The notes beneath the pieces were generated by a model. The model searched no databases and was not told where the DNA came from. It saw nothing but the letters and a program-made list of their open reading frames with translations. A program made the position numbers and the translations under genes. A stretch of DNA of 64,000 bases from Scatomorpha stercorigallinarum (GTDB taxonomy: Bacteria; Bacillota; Clostridia; Oscillospirales; Oscillospiraceae), in assembly GCA_944387865.1 (NCBI GenBank), contig CALXGN010000005.1:91624-155623 (forward strand), given 5' to 3'. This document shows positions 23,699 through 33,151 of the stretch, piece by piece. The first letter of the stretch is position 1. Each line of letters begins with the position of its first letter.

Positions 23699-23974
23699 TC
23701 AGGTCATGTTGGCGAAGCGCTCCACGGCCTTGGTGAAATTGGCAATGGTCTGGTCGGCGTCGCCGTGCTCGATGCCGTCGCGCACGCAGTGCTTGATATG
23801 CCCTTCGAGCACCACCTGGCCCGCGCGGTGCAGCGCGGACTTGGCGGCGTTTATCTGCGCCAGGATGTCCTCGCAGGGCACATCCTCGTCCACCATGCGG
23901 TCGATGGCCTGCACCTGCCCGATGATCTTCTTCAAACGCCGGTGGAGGTTGTCGGCGTCCATGCACTGTCTCAT
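23699..23974 (-). CDS. csoR: CsoR-family metal-sensing repressor (copper-type fingerprint)
   Basis: 91 residues if started at ATG 23974, which follows AGGAGG; the open frame extends 13 codons further. The all-helical CsoR/RcnR fold is evident (RRLKKIIGQVQAIDRMVDED, CEDILAQINAAKSALHRAGQ). Ligand positions Cys34, His59 and Cys63 have exactly the C-x24-H-x3-C spacing of Cu(I)-binding CsoR, unlike nickel-type RcnR. A CsoR-type operator lies just upstream, so autorepression is likely. No copA, copZ or other copper gene lies within the window. Confidence 0.87.
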   Translation of the reverse strand: MRQCMDADNLHRRLKKIIGQVQAIDRMVDEDVPCEDILAQINAAKSALHRAGQVVLEGHIKHCVRDGIEHGDADQTIANFTKAVERFANMT

Positions 23975-23986
23975 ATACTGCCTCCT

Positions 23987-24002
23987 ATACCTGTGGGGGT
24001 AT
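23987..24002. promoter_or_regulatory. CsoR operator
   Basis: ATACC-TGTGGG-GGTAT, a pseudo-palindrome very close to the B. subtilis CsoR site at copZA (ATACCC-N-GGGGGTAT type). It lies between the csoR promoter and its ribosome site, at about +8 to +25 of the transcript. Confidence 0.75.
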
Positions 24003-24015
24003 GCTTTTGACAACG

Positions 24016-24044
24016 ATTTTAGAATACGGCGGCGGGAAAGTCAA
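24016..24044 (-). promoter_or_regulatory. csoR promoter
   Basis: Leftward TTGACT (24044-24039), 17-base spacer, TAAAAT (24021-24016). The -35 box sits directly after the end of the rlmI-like gene. Confidence 0.75.
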
Positions 24045-24046
24045 GC

Positions 24047-25267
24047 CTATACCACCTGGAAGATGTAGAACTTGAGGTATTCCGTCTCCGGTACGTTCCA
24101 GAGTATGGGGTGGTCGGGGGCCTGCTGCCGGGCCTCGACCTGCTTGAGCGAGACGTTCGCGTCCCGGGCGGCGGAGCGCAGCATTTTTTCAAAGAGCGCG
24201 GGCGGCATGAAGTGGCTGCACGAGCAGGTGGCCAGGTAGCCGCCGCGCGGCAGCAGGCGCATGGCCCGGTAGTTGATCTCGTGATACCCCCGCTCCGCGC
24301 CGGCGACGGTGCGGCGGCTCTTGGTGAAGGCCGGCGGGTCGAGGATGACGAGGCCGTAGTCCGCGCGCTCCTCCGTCAGCTTGGGCAGCAGGTCGAATAC
24401 GTCCGCTGCCAGGAAGTCCATTTTGTCCTCTAGGCCGTTGAGGGCGGCGTTTTGCCGCGCAAGGGCCACGGCGGACTCGGAGACGTCCACCGCGGTGACG
24501 TGCTCCGCGCCCGCGCGGGCGCAGTTGAGGGCGAAAGAGCCCGTGTGCGTGAAGCAGTCGAGCACCCGCCGCCCCGCCGCCAGACGCGACACGGCCAGGC
24601 GGTTATATTTCTGGTCGAGGAAAAAGCCGGTCTTTTGCCCGTTTTCAAGGTCAACAGCATAGCGCACGCCGTTCTCGCAGATCTCGGTGAGCGCGCTCTC
24701 CGGGTGCGGCGCGCCGGCGTACCAGCCCTTGTACTGCTCAAGGCCCTCCAGCGCGCGTATCGGGCTCTCGTTGCGCTCGTATATGCCGTCTATGCGCTCG
24801 CCCATGGCTTCGAGCTGCGCGAGGAGCGCGGAGTATATCACGTCCTTCACCCCGTCCGTCCCGCGCGAGAGCACCTGCGCGGAGAGGAGGTTTGAAAAGC
24901 GGTCGACAGTCAGCCCGGGCAGGCCGTCCGCCTCGCCGAAGATGAGCCGGCAGCAGCCGAAGTCCGCGCCCATCACCGCGCGGCGGTAATCGAGGGCGTA
25001 TTTCACCCGGCGCTCGAAAAAGGCGGGTTCGAAGCGCTCGTTGGCGTTGTCGGAGAGGATGCGCACGCCGATTTTGCTCTCCGCGCTGAAAAAGCCCGCG
25101 CCGAGCCACGCGCCCTTTTGCGAGAATACGTCGACTATCCCGCCGGAGGGGCACTCGCCCTCGCGCGCGGTTATCTCGGCGGCGTATACCCAGGGGTGGC
25201 CGCTGCGGAGCGCGAGCTCGGCTTTTTTGGTGACGGTGACGGCGGGGAAGGGTCTTGACTGTTTCAT
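24047..25267 (-). CDS. rlmI: RlmI-like 23S rRNA (cytosine-C5) methyltransferase
   Basis: SAM-dependent RNA methyltransferase of the RlmI/YccW type. 406 residues: an N-terminal PUA domain (KKAELALRSGHPWVYAAEI, about 14-32), a middle EEHEH-like region (RLIFGEADGLPGLTVDRF), then a Rossmann methyltransferase domain with RVLDCFTHTGSFAL (motif I), VTAVDVSESAVALAR and motif IV LVILDPPAF. It ends FYIFQVV. GGAGAG precedes the ATG. E. coli RlmI modifies C1962; the target here is inferred. It is cut off from the GH13 gene upstream by a hairpin, so it may belong loosely to the glycogen transcript. Confidence 0.88.
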   Translation of the reverse strand: MKQSRPFPAVTVTKKAELALRSGHPWVYAAEITAREGECPSGGIVDVFSQKGAWLGAGFFSAESKIGVRILSDNANERFEPAFFERRVKYALDYRRAVMGADFGCCRLIFGEADGLPGLTVDRFSNLLSAQVLSRGTDGVKDVIYSALLAQLEAMGERIDGIYERNESPIRALEGLEQYKGWYAGAPHPESALTEICENGVRYAVDLENGQKTGFFLDQKYNRLAVSRLAAGRRVLDCFTHTGSFALNCARAGAEHVTAVDVSESAVALARQNAALNGLEDKMDFLAADVFDLLPKLTEERADYGLVILDPPAFTKSRRTVAGAERGYHEINYRAMRLLPRGGYLATCSCSHFMPPALFEKMLRSAARDANVSLKQVEARQQAPDHPILWNVPETEYLKFYIFQVV

Positions 25268-25284
25268 GTATCTCTCTCCAAAGC

Positions 25285-25318
25285 TGTCCGCGCTCTCGCA
25301 GCTGTGAGAGCGCGGACA
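25285..25318 (-). terminator. hairpin after the GH13 gene
   Basis: TGTCCGCGCTCTC (25285-25297) pairs with GAGAGCGCGGACA (25306-25318), 13 perfect pairs with an 8-base loop. It lies 6 bases after the GH13 stop. T content is poor on the leftward exit, so it may stop only part of the transcript. Confidence 0.6.
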
Positions 25319-25324
25319 CGGTTT

Positions 25325-27322
25325 TTATATGAGCCGGTAGATGCGCGCCGACTCGGGCGGCAGCGTCAGCTGCACCAGCCCCTCGGAGACGGCGGCGCTG
25401 TCCCCGCTGAGAAGGCAGCGGGCGCGTGTGATGCCGGATGCGCGCAGGGACTGTGTTTCCGCGGCGGTGAGGCCGGCGTGGCCGGCCCAGAGGTCGGCGA
25501 CGATGCGCTTTTCATAGGCCGAGCGGTTGATGACGGCGAGGAAGGCGCCGTTTTCGGCCTCCAGGCCGAATTCATCCCGCCCGCCGCCGACGAAACGCAG
25601 CACGGTCAGCACGTCCGCGTCCGGCGCGGAGAAGCCCGCCGCCCCTATGGAGAGGGCGTCGTTCTCGTTGCGCAGCTCGGCGAGCTTGCTGTACCAGTCC
25701 ACCAGCGGGCGCTTGCCGACGGTGAAGGGCGCGCGGTCAAAGGGGTCGAGCATGCCGTTCATGCCCGTCTCGTCGCCGTAATAGACGCTGGGCACGCCGG
25801 GGATGGCGAACTGTATGGCGGCCGCCAGGCGCTGCATGGCGCAGCCGCGCTCGTCCTGCGCGTCCGTGATGATAAAGCCGGCCTGCTGTTCGCGCGTCAT
25901 GCTGCGGGCGTCCAGCCGGGTGGCGAGGGCGGTGCGCGCGCGGTCCACGTCGTGCGAGGAGACCAGGTTCATCAGCGAAAAATAGAGCGGCGCGGGGTAA
26001 TTCAGCCGCTGGCCGAGCAGAAAATCGGCCAGGGCGCGGGCGTCAGAGCGGAAGGTGAGGAAGTCCAGCACGGCGCTGCGGAAGGGGTAGTTCATCACCG
26101 AGTCCAGCGACTCGCCAAGGGCGTATTTGCGCCGCGCGCCATAGCTGGTCTTGGTCACGGCGTCCTCCCACACCTCGCCGAGGACGACGGCCTCCGGGTC
26201 GGCGTCCTTGGCCGCGCGGCGGATGAGGGCCAGGGCCTCGTCCGGCAGTTCGTCGGCCACGTCCAGCCGCCAGCCGGAAGCGCCCCGGCGCAGCCAGGTG
26301 CGCACGACGCTGTCCTCACCGGAGATGACGAATTCGCGCCAGCGCGCGTCGTTCTCGTCCACCTCGGGCAGGTCGGGGAAGTTCCACCAGCAGCGGTATT
26401 CGCCCGGCCATTTGCGGAAGTCGTACCAGGAGTAATAGGGCGAAGCCTCGCCGGCGTTATAGGCGCCCGCGCTGTCGTAGCGGGAGAAGCGGTTGAAATA
26501 CACGCTGTCCGCGCCCGTGTGCGAGAAAACGCCGTCCAGCATCACCCGGATGCCGCTTTTGGCGGCGCTTTTGCACAGCCGCTCAAAGTCCTCGTTGGTG
26601 CCGAGCACGGGGTCCACCTTCAGGTAGTCGCCCGTGCCGTAGCGGTGGTTGCTGCACGCTTCGAAAATGGGGTTGAGGTAGATGACGCCCACGCCGAGGG
26701 CCTGCAGGTAGGGCAGGCGGCTCTCGATGCCGCGCAGCGTGCCGCCGTAGAAGTCCAGCGGGAAGTAAAAGCCGTCCGCGCTGTTGGGCTGCCAGTCCAC
26801 GGGCTCGTTCCAGCCCTCGTGGTACTTCACCTGCCGCCCGCGCGAGCGGTGGTATTCAATGCCGCGCTGGGCGGTGTCCGAGGTGTCGCGCGCGAAGCGG
26901 TCGGGGAAGATCTGGTACATGACGCTGCGGCGGAACCACGCGGGGGTCTCAAAGGCGGCGTCGTACACCGTCAGGCGGAAGGCGGAGCCGCGGGAGCTCT
27001 GCAGCTGGCCGAAGCGCCCGCCGCTGGCGGCGCAGAGCCAGAACTCGCCCTCCTCCAGGCGCAGGCAGAAGCAGTACCAGAGCGCGGCGGGCTCCGTGGA
27101 GGGCACCAGGTCGCAGTACCAGCGCCCGCCGGTGAGCGCCATCTTGTAGCGGCGCTCGAAGCCGTCGCCGTTCAGCACGAGCTCGGCGTCCAGCACGGCG
27201 GCGGCGCCGTCGCGGAAGCCCAGGCGCACGCTCTGCCCGGCGCGGACGGCGCCGATGGGCCGCCGGTCGCTCTCGCTGGCCGCGTCGTGGGTGATGTGGG
27301 GCTGAAGTGAGGAAATGATCAT
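25325..27322 (-). CDS. GH13-family alpha-glucan hydrolase (neopullulanase/alpha-amylase-like)
   Basis: Probably cuts or debranches alpha-glucan in the cytoplasm, since no signal peptide is visible. 665 residues: a beta-sandwich N-domain (about 1-120), then the (beta/alpha)8 barrel with RRSVMYQIFPDRFARD, conserved region I DGVFSHTG (263-270), nucleophile in GWRLDVADELP (Asp354), acid/base in VLGEVWED (Glu383) and transition-state Asp in SSHDVDR (Asp458). A C-terminal sheet domain ends at ARIYRLI. The DRFARD start and insert pattern fit neopullulanase/cyclomaltodextrinase relatives; exact specificity is open. Its ATGA overlap couples it to the gene upstream in the glycogen operon. Confidence 0.88.
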   Translation of the reverse strand: MIISSLQPHITHDAASESDRRPIGAVRAGQSVRLGFRDGAAAVLDAELVLNGDGFERRYKMALTGGRWYCDLVPSTEPAALWYCFCLRLEEGEFWLCAASGGRFGQLQSSRGSAFRLTVYDAAFETPAWFRRSVMYQIFPDRFARDTSDTAQRGIEYHRSRGRQVKYHEGWNEPVDWQPNSADGFYFPLDFYGGTLRGIESRLPYLQALGVGVIYLNPIFEACSNHRYGTGDYLKVDPVLGTNEDFERLCKSAAKSGIRVMLDGVFSHTGADSVYFNRFSRYDSAGAYNAGEASPYYSWYDFRKWPGEYRCWWNFPDLPEVDENDARWREFVISGEDSVVRTWLRRGASGWRLDVADELPDEALALIRRAAKDADPEAVVLGEVWEDAVTKTSYGARRKYALGESLDSVMNYPFRSAVLDFLTFRSDARALADFLLGQRLNYPAPLYFSLMNLVSSHDVDRARTALATRLDARSMTREQQAGFIITDAQDERGCAMQRLAAAIQFAIPGVPSVYYGDETGMNGMLDPFDRAPFTVGKRPLVDWYSKLAELRNENDALSIGAAGFSAPDADVLTVLRFVGGGRDEFGLEAENGAFLAVINRSAYEKRIVADLWAGHAGLTAAETQSLRASGITRARCLLSGDSAAVSEGLVQLTLPPESARIYRLI

Positions 27323-28065
27323 ATGTCAGTGAACCTGGCGGGCGCGAGTATGTACATCGAGCGCAGCGAGCCCGCCCGCCTCTCCTTCGTGCAGAATATA
27401 TGCGCGCACATGGCGGCGCAGAGCGTCTCGGTGTAAACTTCCTCGTCGCGGATGACGGCGCTCTCGCCGATGCGCCGCCAGTCGCCGGGCCAGGCGTCCC
27501 ACAGGCGCGAGCAGAGCCGGTCGTTCACGGCGCGGATGAGCGAGGCCGTGCGCGGCTGCAAAGCGGCCACGGCCCCCAGGGGCACGGCCACGCTGCCGCC
27601 GCTGCCGGCCATGCGCAGGTCGAAACACTCGGAGACCAGGCGCACGGCATCGTCCCAGCCCATGCGGCGCTCGTCCAGCAGCAGCCGCAGCAGCTCGGGG
27701 AGGATGACGGCGTCCAACCCGCCGGAGAGCTCGCCTCGCAGCGCCACGGGGAGCTCGGAGGGCGCGCCCACGGAGGCAACGGCGCGCGCGGCGCGCGCGG
27801 CGGCGGTGAAATAGGCGCCGGTGAGCGCGGGCACCGCGCCGGAGTTCAGGCGGGCGGCCAGCTCGGCGCTGCGCGCGGATTCGTTGTAGTCGGCCTTGAC
27901 ATCCCCGGCCCGGCCGGGCTCGGGGGCCAGGGCGCGCTCGCGCCCGCCCTCGTTCACGGCGAGGACGCCCAGGCGGCCGGTGTAGTTCACCTGCAGCCCG
28001 TCGTTCGTCCACACCTCGTGGGCCTCGCCGCCGAAATATACGGTCACAGCTTCGCTACCAGACAT
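27319..28065 (-). CDS. GlgP-derived protein without the catalytic half (probable pseudoenzyme)
   Basis: About 248 residues from ATG 28065, or 254 from a TTG overlapping the glgA stop. I recognise successive stretches as counterparts of the middle of glycogen phosphorylase, all diverged: VLAVNEGG (VLAVPYD in GlgP), the position of the LRLKQEYF strand (VPALTGAYFTAAARA), VILPELLRLLLDERRMGWDD (AIPELMRILMDEEGLGWDE) and AVNDRLCSRLWDAWPGDWRR (EINRRFCEELWERYPGDWDR). The PLP-lysine C-terminal domain and the N-terminal ~180 residues are missing. The frame is intact and coupled to genes on both sides. The assignment is by remembered motif order, not alignment. Confidence 0.6.
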   Translation of the reverse strand: MSGSEAVTVYFGGEAHEVWTNDGLQVNYTGRLGVLAVNEGGRERALAPEPGRAGDVKADYNESARSAELAARLNSGAVPALTGAYFTAAARAARAVASVGAPSELPVALRGELSGGLDAVILPELLRLLLDERRMGWDDAVRLVSECFDLRMAGSGGSVAVPLGAVAALQPRTASLIRAVNDRLCSRLWDAWPGDWRRIGESAVIRDEEVYTETLCAAMCAHIFCTKERRAGSLRSMYILAPARFTDI

Positions 28066-28079
28066 GTCGCACCCCGCGT

Positions 28080-29558
<1,479 letters not shown>

Positions 29559-29600
29559 TGCTTGATCATTCCTTTCACAGAAGATGCGCGCCCTCGCGTG

Positions 29601-31562
29601 TCATTTGGCGCTCTTGCGTTTTTTAGGCGCGGCCTTGGCCTTGGCGGCGGGCTTTTTCCGCGGCTCGGGGGTGAACTTGAACCAGACGGCGCTCATGGCC
29701 GGCAGGGTGATGGCGGCGCTGTATTTCTGCCCGGCGAAGGGCTCGTCCGCGGAGCGTATCTCCGCGGCGTTGTGGACGCCGGAGCCGCCGTATTTCACGT
29801 CGTCGGAATTTATGAGCTCGGTGAGCGTGCCGCGGCGGGGCAGGCCGATCGTGAAGCCGTCGTACTGCACGGGCGTGAAATTCAACGCGCAGACCAGATA
29901 GGAGCGCGAGCGCGGGGCGAGGCGCATGAAGGCCACACTGCTGCGCGCGGCGTCGTCCACGTTCAGCCACATGAAACCGTCCCAGGAGTCGTCGATCTTA
30001 TAGAGCGCGGGGGTGGCGGCGTAGAGGTGGTTGAGGTCGCGGACATATTCGAGCATCCCGCGGTGCTTGGGATAGTCGAGCAGCATCCAGTCCAGCTGCT
30101 GGTTGTAGTTCCACTCGATGAACTGGGCGAATTCGCCGCCCATGAACATCAGCTTCTTGCCCGGGTGCGCGAACTGATAGCCATAGAGCGCGCGCAGAGA
30201 GGCGAACTTGGTGTCGTAGTCGCCCCACATCTTGTTCACCATGCTGGCCTTGCCGTGCACCACCTCGTCGTGCGAGAAGGAGAGCACGAAGTTTTCGGAA
30301 AAGGCGTACATCATGGAGAAGGTCAGGCGGTCATGGTTGTAGCTGCGGAAATAGGGGTCGAGGGCCATGTAATCGAGCGTGTCGTGCATGAAGCCCATGT
30401 CCCACTTGAACGTGAAGCCGAGACCGCCGGCCTCCGGCGGGCGGGAGACAAGGGGATAGGCCGTGCTCTCCTCGGCGATGGTGACGGCGCCGGGGTAGGT
30501 GCTGAGCACGGCGTGGTTCAGCGCGCGCAGGAAGTCCACCGCGCCGTAGTTGATATTGCCGCCGTCCTTATTGGGCGTCCACTCGCCGCCGCGGCGGCCG
30601 TAGTCGAGATAGAGCATGCTGCTGACGGCGTCCACGCGGATGCCGTCCACGTGGTATTTGTCGAAGAAGAACATGGCCGAGGAGACGAGGAAGCTCTGCA
30701 CCTGCGGCTTGCCGTAGTCGAAGATCATCGTGCCCCAGTCCGGGTGCTCGGCCATGCGCCGCTCGCTGCACTCATAGCAGGGCGTGCCGTCGAACAGGCG
30801 CAGGCCGTGCGCGTCGCGCGGGAAATGCGCGGGCACATAGTCGATGATGACGCCGATGCCGGCGCTGTGCAGCCTGTCCACGAAGTACATGAAGTCCTGC
30901 GGCGTGCCGTAGCGGCTGGTGGGGGCAAAATAGCCCGTCACCTGATAGCCCCAGGAGCCGTCGAAGGGGTACTCCGTGATGGGCAGCAGCTCCACATGCG
31001 TGTAGCCCATGCCGCTGCAATATTCCGCCAGCTCGTCCGCCACCGTGCGGTAGTTGGGGAAGGTCTCGCCCTCGCTCACGCGCCAGGAGCCGAGGTGCAG
31101 CTCATAGATGGACATCGGCGAGCGCAGAGCGTCGCGCTTTGCGCGCGCGGCGAGGTATTTGCCGTCCTGCCAATCCCAGCCCTCGATGTCCCAGACCTTG
31201 CTGCCCGTGGCGGGGCCGGTCTCGGCGTGGAAGGCGAAGGGGTCGGCCTTGAGCACGGCGTTGCCGCCCTGGTCCACGACGCGGTATTTGTAGATGTCGC
31301 CCTGCTTGACGCCGGGGATGAAGGCGCACCAGACGCCGTCCTCGCGGCGGTACATGGGATCGGCGGAGCTGTCCCAGCCGTTGAAGTCGCCGACGACCGA
31401 GACCTCGCGCGCGTTGGGGGCCCATACCACGAAGCGGTGCATATCGCAGCCGGGTATGTAGCGGCAGCCAAAGGTGAGATAAGCCATGCGCGCGCCGCCG
31501 GTGTTGAAGAGATAGATGTCATCGTTGGGAACGTATTTTTCTGTGAGTTCTCTTTGATCCAT
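29601..31562 (-). CDS. glgB: 1,4-alpha-glucan branching enzyme
   Basis: Introduces alpha-1,6 branches. 653 residues from ATG 31562, which follows GGAGGTAA; a longer open frame exists but runs into the promoter. Order: an N-terminal CBM48 domain (RFVVWAPNAREVSVVGDFNGWD, split by the usual turns), the GH13 barrel with ELHLGSWR, THVELLPITEYPFDGSWGYQ, nucleophile DGIRVDAVSSML, acid EESTAYP and LSFSHDEVVHGK, then a C-terminal sheet. It ends in a Lys/Ala-rich tail (KKPAAKAKAAPKKRKSAK), which is unusual. First gene of the leftward glycogen operon. Confidence 0.96.
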   Translation of the reverse strand: MDQRELTEKYVPNDDIYLFNTGGARMAYLTFGCRYIPGCDMHRFVVWAPNAREVSVVGDFNGWDSSADPMYRREDGVWCAFIPGVKQGDIYKYRVVDQGGNAVLKADPFAFHAETGPATGSKVWDIEGWDWQDGKYLAARAKRDALRSPMSIYELHLGSWRVSEGETFPNYRTVADELAEYCSGMGYTHVELLPITEYPFDGSWGYQVTGYFAPTSRYGTPQDFMYFVDRLHSAGIGVIIDYVPAHFPRDAHGLRLFDGTPCYECSERRMAEHPDWGTMIFDYGKPQVQSFLVSSAMFFFDKYHVDGIRVDAVSSMLYLDYGRRGGEWTPNKDGGNINYGAVDFLRALNHAVLSTYPGAVTIAEESTAYPLVSRPPEAGGLGFTFKWDMGFMHDTLDYMALDPYFRSYNHDRLTFSMMYAFSENFVLSFSHDEVVHGKASMVNKMWGDYDTKFASLRALYGYQFAHPGKKLMFMGGEFAQFIEWNYNQQLDWMLLDYPKHRGMLEYVRDLNHLYAATPALYKIDDSWDGFMWLNVDDAARSSVAFMRLAPRSRSYLVCALNFTPVQYDGFTIGLPRRGTLTELINSDDVKYGGSGVHNAAEIRSADEPFAGQKYSAAITLPAMSAVWFKFTPEPRKKPAAKAKAAPKKRKSAK

Positions 31563-31623
31563 CAGATTACCTCCGATCGCAAATCTATGGTGAGGGCGTG
31601 GCCGCCTTTCTTTGCCTCGTCCC

Positions 31624-31651
31624 ATTATACAATTTTTTCGCCACGAATCAA
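31624..31651 (-). promoter_or_regulatory. glycogen operon promoter
   Basis: Leftward TTGATT (31651-31646), 16-base spacer, TATAAT (31629-31624), about 60 bases before glgB. Confidence 0.65.
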
Positions 31652-31675
31652 AGTATTTTTTCGTAAAACGGGGTT

Positions 31676-31704
31676 TTGACAAGTCCACAAGCTCAGTATA
31701 TACT
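31676..31704 (+). promoter_or_regulatory. promoter of the two-component/lysA operon
   Basis: TTGACA (31676-31681), 17-base spacer, TATACT (31699-31704). Divergent from the glycogen promoter, whose -35 box is about 25 bases away, so one regulator could act on both. Confidence 0.85.
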
Positions 31705-31752
31705 GGAAACAGCGCAGACTGCGCCCTTTTTGACACGGAGGTGCGCCAAAAA

Positions 31753-32412
31753 GTGATATACGTCGTGGAGGATGACAAGAGCATACGCGAGCTGGTGGCC
31801 TACGCCATGGATTCCGCCGGCTTCGAGATAACCTGCTGCAACTCGGCGCCGGAGTTCTATTCCGCGCTCGACCCCTCGCGCGCGCAGCTGGTGATACTGG
31901 ACATCATGCTGCCGGGGGAGAACGGGCTGGAGATACTCTCCCGCCTGCGCTCGCGGGCGGAGACCGCGCAGATACCGGTGATGATCATGTCCGCCCTCGG
32001 CGAGGAGATGGACAAGGTGCGCGGGCTCGACCTGGGGGCGGACGACTACATCGCCAAGCCCTTCGGCATCATGGAGTTCCTCGCCCGCGTGCGCGCGCAG
32101 CTGCGCCGCGGCGAGCAGCGCGGCACGCTCGCATCCTGCGGCGTCACGCTCGACCCCGCCGCCCGGCGCGTGGAGCTGGCCGGGCGGGAGATATCCCTCA
32201 CGGCCAAGGAGTTCGACCTGCTGGAATACCTGATGCGCCGGGCAGGCGCCGTGGTGCGCCGCGAGGAGCTGCTGGGCGCCGTCTGGGGCTATTCCGGCGG
32301 CGAGGAGACGCGCACGGTGGACGTGCACATCCGCGCGCTGCGCCTGAAGCTGGGCGAGGCCGGGACGATGATAAAGACCGTCCGCGGCGTCGGCTACATG
32401 GCGGAAAAGTGA
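31753..32412 (+). CDS. OmpR/PhoB-family response regulator
   Basis: 219 residues. Receiver domain (1-115) with the acidic pair EDD (6-8), phospho-acceptor Asp50 in LVILDIMLPG, and Lys in YIAKPFG. The winged-helix DNA-binding domain (about 125-219) has LTAKEFDLLEYLMRRAGAVV, TVDVHIRALRLKLGE and the final TVRGVGYMAE. GTG 31753 is chosen because GGAGG lies 11 bases before it; the frame is open further up but without a better site. It is cotranscribed with the kinase 10 bases downstream. The target is unknown; glycogen genes are divergent. Confidence 0.92.
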   Translation: MIYVVEDDKSIRELVAYAMDSAGFEITCCNSAPEFYSALDPSRAQLVILDIMLPGENGLEILSRLRSRAETAQIPVMIMSALGEEMDKVRGLDLGADDYIAKPFGIMEFLARVRAQLRRGEQRGTLASCGVTLDPAARRVELAGREISLTAKEFDLLEYLMRRAGAVVRREELLGAVWGYSGGEETRTVDVHIRALRLKLGEAGTMIKTVRGVGYMAEK

Positions 32413-32422
32413 GGCGGGCGGC

Positions 32423-33151
32423 ATGTACGAACGCGAACACGCGCCGCGCGCAGAGGGCGCGGAGGAGCTGCGCCGGGAATTCACGGCCAACGTCTCCCAC
32501 GAGCTGAAAACGCCCATCACCTCCATCTCCGGCTATGCGGAGATGATGGTATCCGGCCTCGCCCGGCGCGAGGACTGGCCGCGCCTGGCGGAGAAGATCT
32601 ACGCCGAGTCCCGCCGGCTGATAACGCTCATCGACGACATCATCCGCCTCTCGCGCCTGGACGAGGGCTCCATAAGGGAAAACCCCGTGAGCGTGGACCT
32701 GGCCGCCGCCGCGCGCCGCTGCGCCGAGCGGCTGGAGGTGGAGGCCGAGCGCTGCCGCGTGACGGTGACGGTGTCCGGCCCGGGGGCCACGGTCCTCGGC
32801 AACGCGCCGCTGATAGACGAGATGCTCACGAACCTGGCCGACAACGCCATCAAGTATAACCGCGAGGGCGGCCGGGTCATCATACGCACCGGGGAGCGGG
32901 AGGGCTGCCCGTATTTCTCGGTGGAGGACAACGGCATCGGCATCGCCCCGGAGCACCTGGGGCGGGTGTTCGAGCGCTTTTACCGCGTGGACAAGAGCCG
33001 CTCCAAGGACACGGGCGGCACGGGCCTCGGCCTCTCCATCGTCAAGCACGCCGCCGCCTGGCACCACGCGAGCGTCGAGGCCGAGAGCGCGCCCGAAAAG
33101 GGCACCAGGATAAGCATAATTTTTGACGGAAAGGGAGGAGAACAGGCATGA
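32423..33151 (+). CDS. soluble histidine kinase core lacking any sensor domain
   Basis: 242 residues containing only the PhoR-type catalytic core. Dimerisation/phosphotransfer domain with His26 in ANVSHELKTPITSISGYAEM. ATPase domain with N-box NLADNAIKYN, G1 VEDNGIGIAP, F-box-like FERFYRVDKSRS and G2 GTGLGLSIVKHAA. There is no membrane helix, PAS, HAMP or extracytoplasmic region: only 18 residues precede the phosphotransfer helix, and the regulator stop is 10 bases upstream. It therefore cannot be a membrane sensor on its own. The ATGA overlap at the end couples it to lysA. Confidence 0.9.
   Translation: MYEREHAPRAEGAEELRREFTANVSHELKTPITSISGYAEMMVSGLARREDWPRLAEKIYAESRRLITLIDDIIRLSRLDEGSIRENPVSVDLAAAARRCAERLEVEAERCRVTVTVSGPGATVLGNAPLIDEMLTNLADNAIKYNREGGRVIIRTGEREGCPYFSVEDNGIGIAPEHLGRVFERFYRVDKSRSKDTGGTGLGLSIVKHAAAWHHASVEAESAPEKGTRISIIFDGKGGEQA

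Noticed and set aside
29601..31784. Longer start for glgB at 31784
   Set aside because: The added 74 residues run through the promoter and lack family similarity; ATG 31562 has a GGAGG site and the canonical N-terminus.
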